64,000 bases of DNA, from assembly GCF_003390375.1 (NCBI RefSeq), contig NZ_QUOT01000001.1, forward strand, positions 2,914,001 through 2,978,000. Direction: 5' to 3'. This stretch comes from Thalassotalea euphylliae (GTDB lineage: Bacteria; Pseudomonadota; Gammaproteobacteria; Enterobacterales; Alteromonadaceae). Position numbers and translations under genes: made by a program. This document shows positions 43,749-52,533 of this stretch, piece by piece; position 1 is the first letter of the stretch; the number at the start of each line of letters is the position of its first letter. The notes under the pieces were generated by a model. That model did no database searches, was not told the origin of the DNA, and saw only the letters and a list, made by a program, of their open reading frames with translations.

Positions 43749-45050
43749 ATGAAAATATTGCCGCGCAGTGCTTTTGGGCAAACGGTTTTACTTATTGGCT
43801 TTTTGTTGTTGATTAACCAAGTGGTGTCGTATGTATCGATAACACTCTACATTATTCAACCCAATTTCCAGCAAGTGAATGAATTACTTGCCAAGCAAAT
43901 TCGCGTGGTATTTATTGATATTAAAGACTCTGAGCTCAGTCCGGCGATGGCAGAGGCCTTTCAGCGAGAGACAGGTATCGGCGTTTATCGGGAAAAAGAT
44001 GCGATGCGTCTTGGCCTTGCAGATGCGGTGTACTTAGAATTTCGTTCCGCGCAAATGTCAGAATTACTTGATGGCCCTGCAGAAGTTCGCATCACACAAG
44101 GTGATGAATACTTATTTTGGATTCGCCCCCCACAGGCTCCGAGTTTATGGGTAAAAATTCCCTTTACTGGTTTAGAGCAATCTAATTTTGTGCCTTTATT
44201 CTTTTTCCTTGTCATTTTAGGGGTGTTATCGGTTGCTGCTGGTTGGTTGTTTGTACGTAATTTGAATCGACCGCTGCGAGCGCTGCAATATGCTGCTGAA
44301 GATGTTGGGCGAGGTGACTTTCCAGAGCCTTTGGAAGAAGAAGGTACCACTGAAATAATGGCGGTAACTCAGGCGTTTAACCATATGTCGAAGGGCATCA
44401 AACAGTTAGAAGATGACCGCAACTTACTGATGGCGGGTATTTCGCACGACTTACGCACACCACTAACACGCATTCGATTGAGCGCGGAAATGATGTCAGA
44501 GCAGGACGACTATCTGAAAGACGGCATCGAAGGTGATATTGATGATATGAATGCGATTATCGATCAATTCATTGATTACATTCGTCACGATAGCAAAGAT
44601 AAAGCGGAACTCACTGATCTGAATGTTTTAGTGGATGATGTCGTTCATGCTGAAACTCCCAGCGATCGACAAGTGACCTTTATGGCAGGTGAAGTGCCAC
44701 AACTACCACTTCGTTATGTGGCGATTAAACGGGCGGTGGCTAATTTAATTCAAAATGCGATTCGCTATACTCATGGCAATATTCAAATTTGCACTGGCGT
44801 AGAAGGCAAACACTACGCCCATATCAGTGTCTGTGATGAAGGAGCTGGCATTCCCGAGGCTGATATGGAGCGCTTATTTCAGCCATTTACTCAAGGCGAC
44901 AAAGCACGTGGTACCGAAGGCAGTGGTCTTGGTTTAGCGATTATTAAACGGATTGTTGATACTCACGGTGGCAAGGTGCAGTTAATTAATCGTGATACCG
45001 GTGGCTTACAGGCGAAAGTCTTGCTCCCTCTTAGTCATAAATCAAAGTAG
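43749..45050 (+). CDS. envZ: Osmosensing histidine kinase EnvZ
   Basis: A 433-residue inner-membrane kinase, partner of OmpR. Two transmembrane helices (about 10-30 and 148-170) flank a periplasmic domain; a HAMP follows (RNLNRPLRALQYAAEDVGRG), then the DHp helix with phospho-His near residue 233 in GISHDLRTPLTRIRLS. The ATPase has N box NLIQNAIRYT, G1 DEGAGIPE and G2 TEGSGLGLAIIKRIV. It lies 56 bases after ompR, the usual operon. Confidence 0.95.
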   Translation: MKILPRSAFGQTVLLIGFLLLINQVVSYVSITLYIIQPNFQQVNELLAKQIRVVFIDIKDSELSPAMAEAFQRETGIGVYREKDAMRLGLADAVYLEFRSAQMSELLDGPAEVRITQGDEYLFWIRPPQAPSLWVKIPFTGLEQSNFVPLFFFLVILGVLSVAAGWLFVRNLNRPLRALQYAAEDVGRGDFPEPLEEEGTTEIMAVTQAFNHMSKGIKQLEDDRNLLMAGISHDLRTPLTRIRLSAEMMSEQDDYLKDGIEGDIDDMNAIIDQFIDYIRHDSKDKAELTDLNVLVDDVVHAETPSDRQVTFMAGEVPQLPLRYVAIKRAVANLIQNAIRYTHGNIQICTGVEGKHYAHISVCDEGAGIPEADMERLFQPFTQGDKARGTEGSGLGLAIIKRIVDTHGGKVQLINRDTGGLQAKVLLPLSHKSK

Positions 45051-45136
45051 AAAAGAAATCAGACCGTGAAATAGCCCAGTAGCGCAGCTATTCATCATAT
45101 GGGAATTAAGATTTAGGAACTGTGATGTTTCAGCGG

Positions 45137-45526
45137 CTAGCTATGACGAAAAACCACCTTTTCAATTTGCTGCTCAAGCAACCTATGCGCAAACGAATTG
45201 CCATTAAGCTTGGCCTGTTGGCGCTTATTCAACAAGCGACGGACTAACGCTTTTCGGCTTGCTAGATTAAGCTGCGACATCTTGATTGATGTCGGTGAAA
45301 ATCGCTGGGCCGTTTCTGATTTTATCTGGCTAATACGCTTATCGACATCCAGAAAGTGCGTGGTTAAGCGATGCGGACGGGTTTGTTTTTTCAATTTTAG
45401 GTAATGGGGTAAGCCACTGATAAGTTGCTCGTCGCTCCAAGTTTTTACCGCGACATTATTTCGTTTGGTTAGCCATGCACAGAGTAAAAGAAATAAGGTG
45501 AACTTTATTAGCAATATGTAGAGCAT
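45137..45526 (-). CDS. Hypothetical protein with N-terminal membrane anchor
   Basis: Not recognised. The 129-residue protein has one N-terminal hydrophobic helix (MLYILLIKFTLFLLLCAW) and a very basic helical remainder (RKALVRRLLNKRQQAKLNGN), so it is likely anchored with its C-terminus in the cytoplasm. It is convergent with envZ. No function can be assigned; coding status is supported by sensible composition and AGGAG eight bases before the start (read on the minus strand). Confidence 0.5.
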   Translation of the reverse strand: MLYILLIKFTLFLLLCAWLTKRNNVAVKTWSDEQLISGLPHYLKLKKQTRPHRLTTHFLDVDKRISQIKSETAQRFSPTSIKMSQLNLASRKALVRRLLNKRQQAKLNGNSFAHRLLEQQIEKVVFRHS

Positions 45527-45930
45527 ATTTACTCCTTTAAATTATGCTGTGAACAAGTAAACCTTAGTCGATAATTGGCGATAATAGCAAACAGGTAAGA
45601 GGTGTATTTACTTAACCTCAGCTTTGGATAACTAATGTGCTTCTAGCGGCTATTTTTACTGCTACCAGCGTTAAATTTACTTGTAATAGGCCAGCTCTTG
45701 ACGAGCAAATTTGCCTTGATATCAGCAAAAATTTCTCGCCAGAAGATAATGATGAGCATAACTATCTGAATTAATTTGTTATTCACTATTTCTTATCCAA
45801 ACCTGAGGCTACTTAAAATATCTGGCTGTAATTTACGGTTCTCGATTTGCGACTTGCCAGTTGCGGTTTTCTATTTAGCAGGCGTGTGATGCTGAAGGTG
45901 AGAGTTCAATATGCTCAGTTGTTCAGCAAT
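45527..45930. other. Intergenic region without recognised genes
   Basis: About 400 bases between the start of the minus-strand hypothetical gene and the pckA terminator. It should carry that gene's promoter. I see no ORF, RNA gene or repeat worth naming. Confidence 0.5.
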
Positions 45931-45959
45931 AAAAAAGGCCGCTAACGTTAGCGGCCTTT
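45931..45959 (-). terminator. Rho-independent terminator of pckA
   Basis: A perfect palindrome (GGCCGCTAACGTTAGCGGCC) flanked by A6 on the left and TTT on the right. On the minus strand it is followed by T6, 28 bases past the pckA stop. Confidence 0.92.
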
Positions 45960-45986
45960 CTGTGTTTTACTATGTACGAGTACTTA

Positions 45987-47597
45987 CTATAGCTGAGGGC
46001 CAGAAGCAACTAGCGATTGACCGTGTTCAGTATCAGTGAACTTGTCAAAGTTGTTAACAAAACGACCCGCTAAGTCTTTTGCTTTTGCTTCCCAATCAGC
46101 TGCATCAGCATAAGTGTTGCGTGGGTCTAAAATGTTGCTATCACAGTCGTGCAATGCTGTTGGTACGCTTAGGTTGAACAGTGGTAGTTCAACCATTTCT
46201 GCATCTTCAATTGAGCCGTCAAGAATGGCATCAATAATCGCACGAGTATCTTTAATTGAAATACGTTTACCTGTGCCATTCCAACCTGTGTTAACAAGGT
46301 AAGCTTCTGCGCCTACCGCTTCCATACGCTTGCGCAAAACGTCAGCGTATTGCGTTGGGTGTAAGCTTAAAAACGCCGCACCAAAACAGCTTGAGAAGGT
46401 TGGTGTTGGCTCAGTAATACCGCGCTCAGTACCAGCTAACTTCGCCGTGAAACCAGACAGGAAGTAGTATTCTGTTTGCTCTGGCGTTAATTTCGCAACT
46501 GGTGGTAGTACACCAAATGCATCAGCCGTTAAGAAAATAACTTTCTTGGCATGGCCGGCGCGAGACACTGGTTTAACAATATTATCAATGTGATGGATTG
46601 GGTAAGAAACACGCGTGTTCTCAGTTTTTGAGTTATCGTCGTAATCAATTTTACCGTTTTCATCTACCGTTACGTTTTCAAGTAATGCGTCACGGCGAAT
46701 GGCATTGTAAATGTCTGGTTCGTTTTCTTTGCTTAGGTTGATGGTTTTTGCGTAACAACCACCTTCAAAGTTAAATACGCCGTTGTCATCCCAACCGTGC
46801 TCATCGTCACCGATTAGCTCGCGCTTAGGATCAGTTGAAAGTGTTGTTTTACCTGTACCTGATAGGCCGAAGAATACCGCAACATCGCCATCTTTGCCGA
46901 CGTTAGCACTACAGTGCATAGAGGCAATGCCTTTCAGTGGTAATAGGTAGTTCATCATTGAGAACATACCTTTTTTCATTTCGCCGCCGTACCAAGTGCC
47001 GCCAATTAACTGCATTTTTTCAGTTAAGTTAAAGGCAACGAAATTTTCTGAATTTAATCCTTGCTCTTGCCAGTTAGGGTTAGTGGTTTTAGCACCATTC
47101 ATAACCACAAAATCTGGTTCGTAATCGGCAAGTTGCTCGTCAGTTGGGCGGATAAACATGTTTTTCACAAAGTGTGCTTGCCACGCAACTTCGGTAATGA
47201 AGCGCACTTTTAAACGCGTGTCTTCGTTGGCACCACAGAAAGTATCAACAACAAATAAACGCTTGCCAGATAATTGCGTGGTCACTAAGCCTTTTAATGA
47301 GTTCCACGTTTCAGTAGTCATCGGCTTGTTGTCATTCTTACCTTGGTCAGCCCACCACACGGTATCGCGTGTAGTATCGTCGCGCACAATGTACTTATCT
47401 TTTGGTGAGCGGCCAGTGAAAATACCCGTATCTACCGCTACGGCACCTGACTCAGTGACAACGCCTTTGTCATAACCTGAGAGCTCTGCTTTTGTTTCTT
47501 CTTCAAATAAAAACTCATAAGAAGGATTGTAAACAATCTCCGCAACATCAGTGATACCGTATTGAGATAGATCAATCTTGTCTTGCAAAGCAGCCAT
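45987..47597 (-). CDS. pckA: Phosphoenolpyruvate carboxykinase (ATP)
   Basis: Converts oxaloacetate and ATP to PEP, CO2 and ADP, the first committed step of gluconeogenesis. The 536-residue length is typical. Motifs: FTGRSPKDKYIV substrate loop, P-loop FFGLSGTGKTTLS at about residue 245, metal site LIGDDEHGWD and NFEGGCYAKTI, then GERGITEPTPTFSSCFGAAF with adenine-site residues. It has its own terminator and lies in the conserved ompR-envZ/pckA/hslO neighbourhood. Confidence 0.97.
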   Translation of the reverse strand: MAALQDKIDLSQYGITDVAEIVYNPSYEFLFEEETKAELSGYDKGVVTESGAVAVDTGIFTGRSPKDKYIVRDDTTRDTVWWADQGKNDNKPMTTETWNSLKGLVTTQLSGKRLFVVDTFCGANEDTRLKVRFITEVAWQAHFVKNMFIRPTDEQLADYEPDFVVMNGAKTTNPNWQEQGLNSENFVAFNLTEKMQLIGGTWYGGEMKKGMFSMMNYLLPLKGIASMHCSANVGKDGDVAVFFGLSGTGKTTLSTDPKRELIGDDEHGWDDNGVFNFEGGCYAKTINLSKENEPDIYNAIRRDALLENVTVDENGKIDYDDNSKTENTRVSYPIHHIDNIVKPVSRAGHAKKVIFLTADAFGVLPPVAKLTPEQTEYYFLSGFTAKLAGTERGITEPTPTFSSCFGAAFLSLHPTQYADVLRKRMEAVGAEAYLVNTGWNGTGKRISIKDTRAIIDAILDGSIEDAEMVELPLFNLSVPTALHDCDSNILDPRNTYADAADWEAKAKDLAGRFVNNFDKFTDTEHGQSLVASGPQL

Positions 47598-47845
47598 GGC
47601 TTTATTTCTCCAGTGTAAAGCAATTAGGTTATGGGGTTGCTCAGAGTCGCTCTGAGGCCATCGATAATAGGTGATAGTCGGCTAAAAAAAAAGGAAAAAA
47701 TTATTGTGAATGAAAGTTTTCATCTTTTATTACATTAAGTGCCTTAATCAGCAGTTTTTTTATGTAATAAAACGACAAAAAGGTAAATTGATATAAATTT
47801 ATGTTCGCTATAAGTGCAGTAAATATAAGGCGTGAGCAATAAAAA

Positions 47846-47865
47846 AGGGCGCTTATTAGCGCCCT
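47846..47865 (-). terminator. Rho-independent terminator of hslR-hslO
   Basis: AGGGCGCT, loop TATT, AGCGCCCT, with A6 on the left giving T6 on the minus strand. It starts 20 bases after the hslO stop. Confidence 0.88.
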
Positions 47866-47885
47866 GAGTTTAAATTAATGATTAA

Positions 47886-48752
47886 CTAGTGTTTTACTTC
47901 ACTTATGTAAGGTGAAAGTTGCTGCTCATCAAAGGCATAAGTGGTCAAACAATAATCACAAGTCATGCTAACACTACCTTGTTCTGCGATAATGCTTTTA
48001 ATTTCGCTCGTGCCTAGTTGAGTAATAGCGTTTAAACACTTCTCTTCTGAGCATGAGCAGCGGTAAGTTACTTGCTGTGGTTCGAAAATACGCACTTGCT
48101 CTTCATGGTATAGACGGTGCAGTAATTCTTCTGCTGGTAAATTAAAGATTTCCTCTGCTTTAATCGTGCTGGTTAAATGACAAAGGTGTTCGTAATCTTC
48201 GTGCTGCTTAACTTTATCTTCGCTGTCTGGCAGCAATTGCACTAGGCTGCCAGCCGCTTTTTTCGCAGCTAAGTCAGTAAATAACCATACTGTGGTTGGA
48301 ATTTGATCCGAAGTTTCAAAATAGTGAGCTAAACATTCCGCGAGCGTTGGTTGCTCTAGTGGCACGACACCTTGGTAAGGTTCGCCTTTATTTGGGCGAA
48401 TAGTGATCACCATAATGCCTTTGCCAATGAGCTCTTGTAACGAAGTCGCATTAGTTTCAGCTTGCAGTTTGGCAACGCCGCGCATTTCTTGCTGGTCGTT
48501 ACCATTGATTGCCATATAGTTGATTGGTGCATCGCTGCTGCCTTGTAACTGCACAGCAATTTCACCTTCAAACTTTAAGGTGGCGGTTAACAGACATGTT
48601 GCCGCTAACAATTCACCCAGTAGTGTTTTTACCCCATCAGGGTATTGGTGATTGGCAAGAATGTCTTGGTAAGCTTGGTGAATTTGCACTAATTCACCGC
48701 GCGCATGCTTATCGTCAAATAAATAGCGATTTAACACATCTTGATTGGGCAT
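47886..48752 (-). CDS. hslO: Redox-regulated chaperone Hsp33
   Basis: A 288-residue cytoplasmic holdase activated by oxidation and unfolding. The C-terminal zinc switch is intact, with CSCSEEKC near residue 235 and CDYC near residue 268, supplying the four ligand cysteines. The N-terminal domain has the family segments YLFDDKHARGELV and LQGSSDAPINYMAI. It is six bases downstream of hslR and co-transcribed. Confidence 0.96.
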   Translation of the reverse strand: MPNQDVLNRYLFDDKHARGELVQIHQAYQDILANHQYPDGVKTLLGELLAATCLLTATLKFEGEIAVQLQGSSDAPINYMAINGNDQQEMRGVAKLQAETNATSLQELIGKGIMVITIRPNKGEPYQGVVPLEQPTLAECLAHYFETSDQIPTTVWLFTDLAAKKAAGSLVQLLPDSEDKVKQHEDYEHLCHLTSTIKAEEIFNLPAEELLHRLYHEEQVRIFEPQQVTYRCSCSEEKCLNAITQLGTSEIKSIIAEQGSVSMTCDYCLTTYAFDEQQLSPYISEVKH

Positions 48753-48758
48753 GAGCTT

Positions 48759-49178
48759 TTATATCCTTTCTTTGAATTGACGGATTTGTCGGCGTTGTTT
48801 CTTATCCGGCTTTGTCTCTGTTGCAGGGCTAAAGTAAGCACCTTGCTTTCTTGCAAGGGTGTTGCGCTCACGAGTTTCGATACTCGCATCCGTTTCTTGA
48901 TATAGCGTTTGTGCAAAAGTTGCATCGCGGCGCTTATCTGCGAGCTCAACAATAATGACTTCTTTTTCATCGAACCCTTGGCGAACTTTAACGCGATCGC
49001 CAATGGCTACCGCTTTACCTGACTTGGTACGCTGGCCGTTGTAAAACACTTTACCACCGTCGATCATTTGTTTAGCGATAGCACGGGTTTTATAAAAGCG
49101 TGCAGCCCACAACCATTTGTCTAATCGCGTTGCACCAGATTGCGATGAAGTTTGCTGTTTAGCGGCCATAAAAGACAC
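48759..49178 (-). CDS. hslR: Ribosome-associated heat-shock protein Hsp15
   Basis: A 139-residue RNA-binding protein. The S4 domain is residues 18-85 (RLDKWLWAARFYKTRAIAKQ, then MIDGGKVFYNGQRTKSGKAV). It binds free 50S subunits carrying nascent chains and helps recycle stalled ribosomes. The tail is basic (DKKQRRQIRQFKERI). First gene of hslR-hslO. Confidence 0.95.
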   Translation of the reverse strand: MSFMAAKQQTSSQSGATRLDKWLWAARFYKTRAIAKQMIDGGKVFYNGQRTKSGKAVAIGDRVKVRQGFDEKEVIIVELADKRRDATFAQTLYQETDASIETRERNTLARKQGAYFSPATETKPDKKQRRQIRQFKERI

Positions 49179-49412
49179 AAATATTTACCGAAAAAATTGG
49201 CTGAAATTTACCACAAAATCTAATTTTTAGCTACGAAGTAGGGGGCTTGAATAACAAAATATCAGCGCTAGGTTACATAAAATTGCTAATTTCACTGTAA
49301 TAAGAATGATATTTACTCGTATATTCAATAAAAGTGTCTAGGCTCTCTTGTTGCTTTGCCTTTGCTCAAGTATCATCACTGCTAATATGGAATTAAAATA
49401 ATATGTTTTACC

Positions 49413-50384
49413 ATGCAGTTGCCTGACAACTTGGCGTCATTTAGCGAGTATTTCAATAAACTACCGCAAGTGCAGATCGCAAAAGCGATAAGCCTCATTA
49501 TTCTTCTTTATATCGCTTATTTGCTGGCGCAAATTACGTGGCAACTTGTGCCTATTGAGCAAACACCGACAATATCTATTCAAGACTCACCGTCTTCCCA
49601 AAGCTCGTCTTCACCGTCTCGATTTAATGTTGAACGCTTTATCTCTCTTAACATTTTTGGCCAATACAACACTGAACAAGTCGTTGAAGCACTGCCAGAA
49701 GTGCAGGATGCACCTGAAACTAAATTGAACTTAACGCTATCTGGGGTGGTCGCAGCTAGTGACCCTAAAAAAGCAGCAGCCATTATTGAGCATAATGGCA
49801 AGCAGCAAACTTATGGTGTTGGCGATAAGATAATCAATACACGTGCACAGCTTCATCAAGTGTACGCCGATCGAGTGATATTAAAGCAATCTGGTCGTGT
49901 CGAAACCTTGATGTTAGACGGTTTTGACTATAACAAGCAGCCAAAACCAAGTGTCATCAAAGCTTCATCTAATCGTGATAAAAACCGCGCGTCATCAACT
50001 AAAAGTCGCCCTAATCGAAGTACAGTCAAGCGCGGGCAAGCGGTAGATCAGCGTAATAATGCTGAGCTGAGCAAAGCGATGAAAGCATTAAAAACGGATA
50101 TTGCGTCAAATCCAGGAAAGTTGAGTGATTATTTGAAAATATCACCCAAGCGCGCGCAAGGAAAAATACAAGGGTATCGCTTGATGCCTGGTAAAGATCC
50201 CGCATTTTTTAGGGCGTCTGGATTGAAATCTGGCGATGTCGCCGTGCAAATGAATGGCTTGGATTTATCGATTCCAAGTGAGTCAGCACAAGCATTAAAG
50301 TTATTACGAGAAACCAGTGATCTGGCATTATTAGTTGATCGCAACGGGGAGTTAACAGAAATACTGTTTAGCATTGCACCATGA
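49413..50384 (+). CDS. gspC: Type II secretion inner-membrane protein GspC
   Basis: Links the inner-membrane platform to the secretin in type II secretion. The 323-residue protein has a single N-terminal helix (ISLIILLYIAYLLAQI), a homology region at about 75-170 (LNIFGQY, LTLSGVVAASDPKKAAAIIE) that contacts GspD, and a C-terminal PDZ domain (RLMPGKDPAFFRASGLKSGD, VAVQMNG). The linker is Arg/Lys/Ser-rich. First gene of gspC-N; its stop overlaps the gspD start (ATGA). Confidence 0.93.
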   Translation: MQLPDNLASFSEYFNKLPQVQIAKAISLIILLYIAYLLAQITWQLVPIEQTPTISIQDSPSSQSSSSPSRFNVERFISLNIFGQYNTEQVVEALPEVQDAPETKLNLTLSGVVAASDPKKAAAIIEHNGKQQTYGVGDKIINTRAQLHQVYADRVILKQSGRVETLMLDGFDYNKQPKPSVIKASSNRDKNRASSTKSRPNRSTVKRGQAVDQRNNAELSKAMKALKTDIASNPGKLSDYLKISPKRAQGKIQGYRLMPGKDPAFFRASGLKSGDVAVQMNGLDLSIPSESAQALKLLRETSDLALLVDRNGELTEILFSIAP

Positions 50385-52531
50385 TATTAAGAAATAAAAA
50401 TAACCGTCGTTCACTATGGCAACAAGCCACTCAGTCAAACAAATATAAGCTAAACAAATTGAAGCGTGTATTTACCCCTTTAGCGATGGCATTGGCGCTT
50501 AGCCAAGCGCCGATGAGCAGTACCGCTTTTGCTGCGCAGTTTTCACCGAATTTTAAAGATACCAATATTGATGAGTTCGTTAATATTGTCGGCCGCAATC
50601 TGCAAAAAACCATGATTGTTGACCCAAATGTGCGCGGTAAAATTAATGTACGAAGCTACGATTTATTAACCGAAGAGCAGTATTACCAATTCTTCCTCAA
50701 TGTATTAGAAGTGTATGGTTTCTCTGCGGTTAAAATGGATAACAACATTATTAAAGTTATCCGTAATAAAGATGCGAAAACTTCAGCAATTCCTGTCGTT
50801 GGCGGCGCTGGTGAATTTGTCGGTGACGAAATGGTTACCCGCATTGTTGAAGTTAAAAACGTCACGGTACGTGAGCTTGTACCATTGCTTCGTCAACTCT
50901 CAGACCAAGCTGGTGGCGGTAATGTGACCAACTATGACCCTGCCAACGTGATAATGATCACCGGCTCTGCTGCGGTTGTGAATCGTTTAGTGAAAATTAT
51001 TGAACGTGTTGATCGCGCAGGCGACCAAGACGTACAAATTATTAAACTTAAATATGCATCTGCGGGTGAAATGGTTCGTATCATCGAAGCGATGAATAAA
51101 CCTAAAGCCGGTGCTAAAGCAGGTACGCCAACCTTCCTTATTCCTAAAATTGTCGCTGACGATCGCACTAACAGTGTGATTGTCAGTGGCGAATCACAAG
51201 CGCGTGAGCGCATTGCAAAATTGGTTTCACGCTTAGACAGTGAATTAGAAACCAGTGGTAATACCCGTGTTTACTACCTGAAGTATGCCAAAGCAGAAGA
51301 GTTAGTTGATGTGCTTGAAGGGGTTAGTAAGTCAATTGAAGCGGAAGAAAATAGCGCGAAAAGCACTAAATCGCGTAGCCAAAAACGCAATGTCAGCATC
51401 GACGCTCATGAAGATACTAACACCTTAGTGATCACCGCACAGCCAGATATGTTGCGTTCACTTGAAGCAGTCATTCGCCAACTCGATGTGCGCAGAGCGC
51501 AAGTGTTGGTTGAAGCGATTATCGTGGAAGTGTTTGAAAGCGATGGCGTGAACTTAGGCGTGCAGTGGTATCACGAAAATGCCGGCTTTACTCAGTTTAC
51601 CAATGGCCCTGTGCCAATTAGCGCCGCTGGCGCTGCGGCAATTAATGCCCGTGGTGAAGATGGTACAACTGTGACCACCATTGATGGCAACGGCAACCCA
51701 GTGACCACGACTAACCCTGATACCGATGGCGATTACACCTTACTCGCGCAACTATTGGGCTCAGTTAACGGTATGATGTTTGGTGTAGTTGATGATAATT
51801 GGGGCGCCATTGTACAAGCGGTCAGCGCTGATACGAACTCCAATATTTTGGCAACACCAAGTATTACCACACTAGATAATGAAGAAGCCTTTTTCATAGT
51901 TGGTCAGGAAGTGCCGATTATTACTGGCTCGACAACTGGTAATAACAACTCAAACCCATTCCAAACGGTTGAGCGCCAAGAAGTTGGGATTAAGCTAAAA
52001 GTTACGCCGCAGGTCAATGAAGGCTCTGGTGTGCAATTAACAATTGAGCAAGAAGTCTCATCTGTTAGTGGTGCAACCGGCGTTGATATTTCGATAAACA
52101 AGCGCGAAATTAAAACCACGATCATGGCAGATAATGGCGATACCGTGATTTTAGGTGGCTTGATTGACGAAGATGTGCAAGAAAGCGAACAAAAAGTACC
52201 GCTGCTTGGCGATATTCCAGTGCTAGGCCACTTGTTTAAATCAACCAGTAATACGGTTCGCAAGCGCAACTTGATGGTATTTTTACGCCCAACCATTATT
52301 CGCGATGGTACCTTGATGAATGAAGTGACCAAAGCGAAGTATAACTACATTCGCGCCGACGAAATTCGTAAGCAAGAAGAAGGCTTGAGCTTGATGGACG
52401 GCAGTAAGCTGCCTATTTTGCCTGAGTGGAATGATCAATTATCACTGCCGCCAAGCTACGAAGAATATATGAAGCAGCGTGAGCAGGACAAAAACGAGTC
52501 TGAAAATGGCTCTGACGGTGGTGTTAACTAG
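50381..52531 (+). CDS. gspD: Type II secretion secretin GspD
   Basis: The outer-membrane channel of the secretion system. A 716-residue protein with a signal peptide after a long basic N-terminus (PLAMALALSQAPMSSTAFA), N0-N3 domains (FSPNFKDTNIDEFVNIVGRN, VRGKINVRSYDLL and repeats ending VVNRLVKIIERVD), and secretin core ending VPLLGDIPVLGHLFKSTS and RNLMVFLRPTIIRD, then a short S-domain-like tail. The N3 loop is Gly/Asn/Thr-rich. The N0-N1 order and gsp context separate it from the pilQ at the window start. Confidence 0.95.
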   Translation: MILRNKNNRRSLWQQATQSNKYKLNKLKRVFTPLAMALALSQAPMSSTAFAAQFSPNFKDTNIDEFVNIVGRNLQKTMIVDPNVRGKINVRSYDLLTEEQYYQFFLNVLEVYGFSAVKMDNNIIKVIRNKDAKTSAIPVVGGAGEFVGDEMVTRIVEVKNVTVRELVPLLRQLSDQAGGGNVTNYDPANVIMITGSAAVVNRLVKIIERVDRAGDQDVQIIKLKYASAGEMVRIIEAMNKPKAGAKAGTPTFLIPKIVADDRTNSVIVSGESQARERIAKLVSRLDSELETSGNTRVYYLKYAKAEELVDVLEGVSKSIEAEENSAKSTKSRSQKRNVSIDAHEDTNTLVITAQPDMLRSLEAVIRQLDVRRAQVLVEAIIVEVFESDGVNLGVQWYHENAGFTQFTNGPVPISAAGAAAINARGEDGTTVTTIDGNGNPVTTTNPDTDGDYTLLAQLLGSVNGMMFGVVDDNWGAIVQAVSADTNSNILATPSITTLDNEEAFFIVGQEVPIITGSTTGNNNSNPFQTVERQEVGIKLKVTPQVNEGSGVQLTIEQEVSSVSGATGVDISINKREIKTTIMADNGDTVILGGLIDEDVQESEQKVPLLGDIPVLGHLFKSTSNTVRKRNLMVFLRPTIIRDGTLMNEVTKAKYNYIRADEIRKQEEGLSLMDGSKLPILPEWNDQLSLPPSYEEYMKQREQDKNESENGSDGGVN

Positions 52532-52533
52532 CT

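Noticed and set aside
45060..45100. AATAGC/GCTATT inverted arms after envZ
   Set aside because: Six-base stem with an 11-base loop and no T-tract; too weak to call.
51904..52332. 142-codon open frame on the minus strand inside gspD
   Set aside because: It lies wholly opposite a strongly conserved secretin core and has no start site context; a shadow of gspD.
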